Below are positions 62,614 to 64,000 of a stretch of DNA of 64,000 bases, one piece after another. Every line of letters starts with the position of its first letter. Within the stretch, counting starts at the first letter, position 1. The stretch lies in the NCBI RefSeq assembly GCF_022749495.1, contig NZ_CP094241.1:2356001-2420000 (forward strand), given 5' to 3'. The notes beneath the pieces are model-generated. The model saw only the letters and a list, made by a program, of their open reading frames with translations. It was not told the DNA's origin and searched no databases. The position numbers were made by a program, and so were the translations under genes. The stretch is from Neisseria macacae ATCC 33926. Its GTDB lineage: Bacteria; Pseudomonadota; Gammaproteobacteria; Burkholderiales; Neisseriaceae.

Positions 62614-63807
62614 ATGACCTGGCAAACCTCCCGCCGCCATTTCCTCCGCGCCTGCTCCGCCGCAGCCGGAGCCGGACTGCTGCAAGCCTGCGGCACCGGC
62701 ACTACCGTCACCCCATCCACTCAAACCGGCAACACAGCGAAAGCCCAACCCGTGCAGCCCAAAACCAGCCATCCCCCACGCTCCGGCGACAACCTCCTCC
62801 GCGTCGTCGCCCCTTCCGGCTTTGCCGAAGACCCCAACCGCGTCAACGCAGGCTTGACCCGCCTCTATAACGCAGGTTTTACCGTGACCAACCAACAAGC
62901 AGGCAGCCGACGCTATCAACGCTTCGCCGGCTCCGACGCCCAACGTGCCGCCGACTTCCAAGAGGTCGCCACCGGCCGCGTTGAAACCCCCAAAGTCCTC
63001 ATGGGTTTGCGTGGCGGCTACGGCGCGGCACGCATCCTGCCGCAAATCGACTTCGCCTCACTCGGCGCCAGAATGCGCGAACGCGGCACCTTGTTCTTCG
63101 GCTTCAGCGATGTTTGCGCCGTCCAACTCGCCCTACTCGCCAAAGGCAATATGGCAAGTTTCGCCGGCCCTATGGTTTACAGCGAATTCGGCAAACCCGA
63201 ACCCAGTGTCTTCACCATGGATTCGTTCATCCGCGGCACCACCAACAACGTCAACATCATCGACGTTCCCGCCATCCAACGTGCCAACGTCAACGTCGAA
63301 GGTACCTTATGGGGCGGCAACCTCAGCGTCCTAGCCTCCCTCGCAGGCTCGCCCTATATGCCCGACATCCAAGGCGGCATCCTGTTCGTCGAAGACGTCA
63401 GCGAGCAACCCTACCGCATCGAACGCATGTTGAACACGCTTTATCTTGCAGGCATCCTGCAAAAACAACGCGCCATCATCTTCGGCGACTTCCGCATGGG
63501 CACCATCCGCGACGTGTACGACTCAAGCTACGACTTCTCCGCCGTCGTCAACCACGTCTCACGCACCGCCAAAGTCCCCGTCCTGACAGGTTTCCCCTTC
63601 GGACACATTACCAATAAAAGCACCTTCCCCTTAGGTGCACATGCCAAAATCCACAGCACTGCCAACGGCGGCTACACCGTAACCTTCAGCGGCTACCCTA
63701 CCCTGAACCCCGCCGCCCTGACCCTCAACAACCTGCTGCCCCCGCCCGTGCCGACGTTCAACGGCTCTACCTACCGCAGCACGACAACCGAAGAAGTCAT
63801 CGAATAA
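62614..63807 (+). CDS. LD-carboxypeptidase (S66), Tat-type lipoprotein signal
   Basis: The 397-residue protein starts with a Tat-like SRRHFLRAC and a lipobox LLQAC (Cys near 26). The S66 domain has LRVVAPSGFAEDPNRVNAGL near 62, LMGLRGGYGAARILP near 130, the Ser-containing FFGFSDVCAVQLAL near 163, EGTLWGGNLSVL near 230 (Glu) and FPFGHITNKSTFPLG near 330 (His). It trims tetrapeptide stems of peptidoglycan. LdcA is cytoplasmic in E. coli, but in Neisseria an exported form is known. Confidence 0.88.
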   Translation: MTWQTSRRHFLRACSAAAGAGLLQACGTGTTVTPSTQTGNTAKAQPVQPKTSHPPRSGDNLLRVVAPSGFAEDPNRVNAGLTRLYNAGFTVTNQQAGSRRYQRFAGSDAQRAADFQEVATGRVETPKVLMGLRGGYGAARILPQIDFASLGARMRERGTLFFGFSDVCAVQLALLAKGNMASFAGPMVYSEFGKPEPSVFTMDSFIRGTTNNVNIIDVPAIQRANVNVEGTLWGGNLSVLASLAGSPYMPDIQGGILFVEDVSEQPYRIERMLNTLYLAGILQKQRAIIFGDFRMGTIRDVYDSSYDFSAVVNHVSRTAKVPVLTGFPFGHITNKSTFPLGAHAKIHSTANGGYTVTFSGYPTLNPAALTLNNLLPPPVPTFNGSTYRSTTTEEVIE

Positions 63808-63826
63808 ACAAGCTTTCGATTCAAAC

Positions 63827-63872
63827 AAAGGTCGTCTGAAAATCCGAATCCGGTTTTTCAGACGACCTTTTT
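63827..63872 (+). terminator. DUS-pair terminator of the LD-carboxypeptidase gene
   Basis: Opposed uptake sequences (63827-63842, 63855-63870) with a twelve-base loop and T run. Confidence 0.82.
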
Positions 63873-63912
63873 CTATCCAATAAACTTCACATAATGAGGG
63901 AATGAGCGGTAC

Positions 63913-64000
63913 TATAGTAGATTAAATTTAAATCAGGACAAAGCGACGAAGCCGCAGACAGTACAGATAGTACGGAACCGATTCACTTGGTGCTTCAGCA
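63913..64000. mobile_element. Correia element, cut by the right edge
   Basis: It begins TATAGTAGATTAA (one change from the usual end) and follows the full-length element for 88 bases to the end of the window. Confidence 0.9.

Noticed and set aside
1..64000. Regularly recurring AGGTCGTCTGAA units as a CRISPR array
   Set aside because: Spacing is irregular, both orientations occur and copies lie between and inside ordinary genes. They are uptake sequences.

Overview
The window is a stretch of Neisseria chromosome. The clearest sign is the 12-base DNA uptake sequence AGGTCGTCTGAA, which occurs dozens of times, singly and as inverted pairs behind genes. This is the dialect described for the Neisseria mucosa / sicca / macacae group, unlike the ATGCCGTCTGAA of meningococci and gonococci. 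The Neisseria-specific Correia elements (CREE), an RmpM homologue and a Neisseria-type manganese exporter agree. The species is an inference; the genus is very well supported. I see no prophage, insertion-sequence transposase, CRISPR array or rRNA.

Left part (1-15.6 kb): a very large multidomain glycosyltransferase running off the left edge, the lipid A flippase MsbA, the fatty-acid genes fabD and fabH with a cold-shock/DUF1294 protein, RsmE, an inositol-monophosphatase-family enzyme, a small HAD protein, a probable trans-acting small RNA, a degenerate DAHP-synthase-like protein and an AsmA-family protein.

Middle-left (16-33 kb): two tandem TonB-dependent siderophore receptors with a fused SbmA/YddA-type ABC transporter, the regulator CysB, RmpM, a TbpB-like barrel lipoprotein, pyrE, a zinc-ribbon membrane protein overlapping argA, an RluA-type pseudouridine synthase and the manganese exporter MntX behind a yybP-ykoY manganese riboswitch, then a sodium:alanine symporter.

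Middle-right (33-48 kb): a FUSC-type membrane protein, an AlkD-like repair protein, a poorly known block built around a DUF4132 protein, a PP2C phosphatase, and the thiamine genes thiO, thiE, thiS and thiG. A TPP riboswitch precedes thiO. The thi genes are split by a WG-repeat protein, a NERD protein and a divergent dehydrogenase/HxlR pair.

Right part (48-64 kb): rnhB, several small enzymes, tpiA-secG-tRNA-Leu(GAG), lipoproteins, a DUF1275 membrane protein, an OmpA-type lipoprotein, an in-frame HutW-HutX haem-degradation fusion under a Fur-like palindrome, rnhA, a HIT protein and an LD-carboxypeptidase.

Two themes recur. One is metal and haem handling: siderophore receptors, MntX with its riboswitch, HutWX and Fur-like boxes. 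The other is re-use of uptake sequences as punctuation: as terminators, as stop codons, and once as the whole gap between two genes. The most interesting items are the HutW-HutX fusion, the sRNA candidate at 12.0 kb, the catalytically dead-looking DAHP synthase, the 68-bp fold-back Correia element, and the pyrE leader fragment duplicated on both sides of a surface lipoprotein gene.
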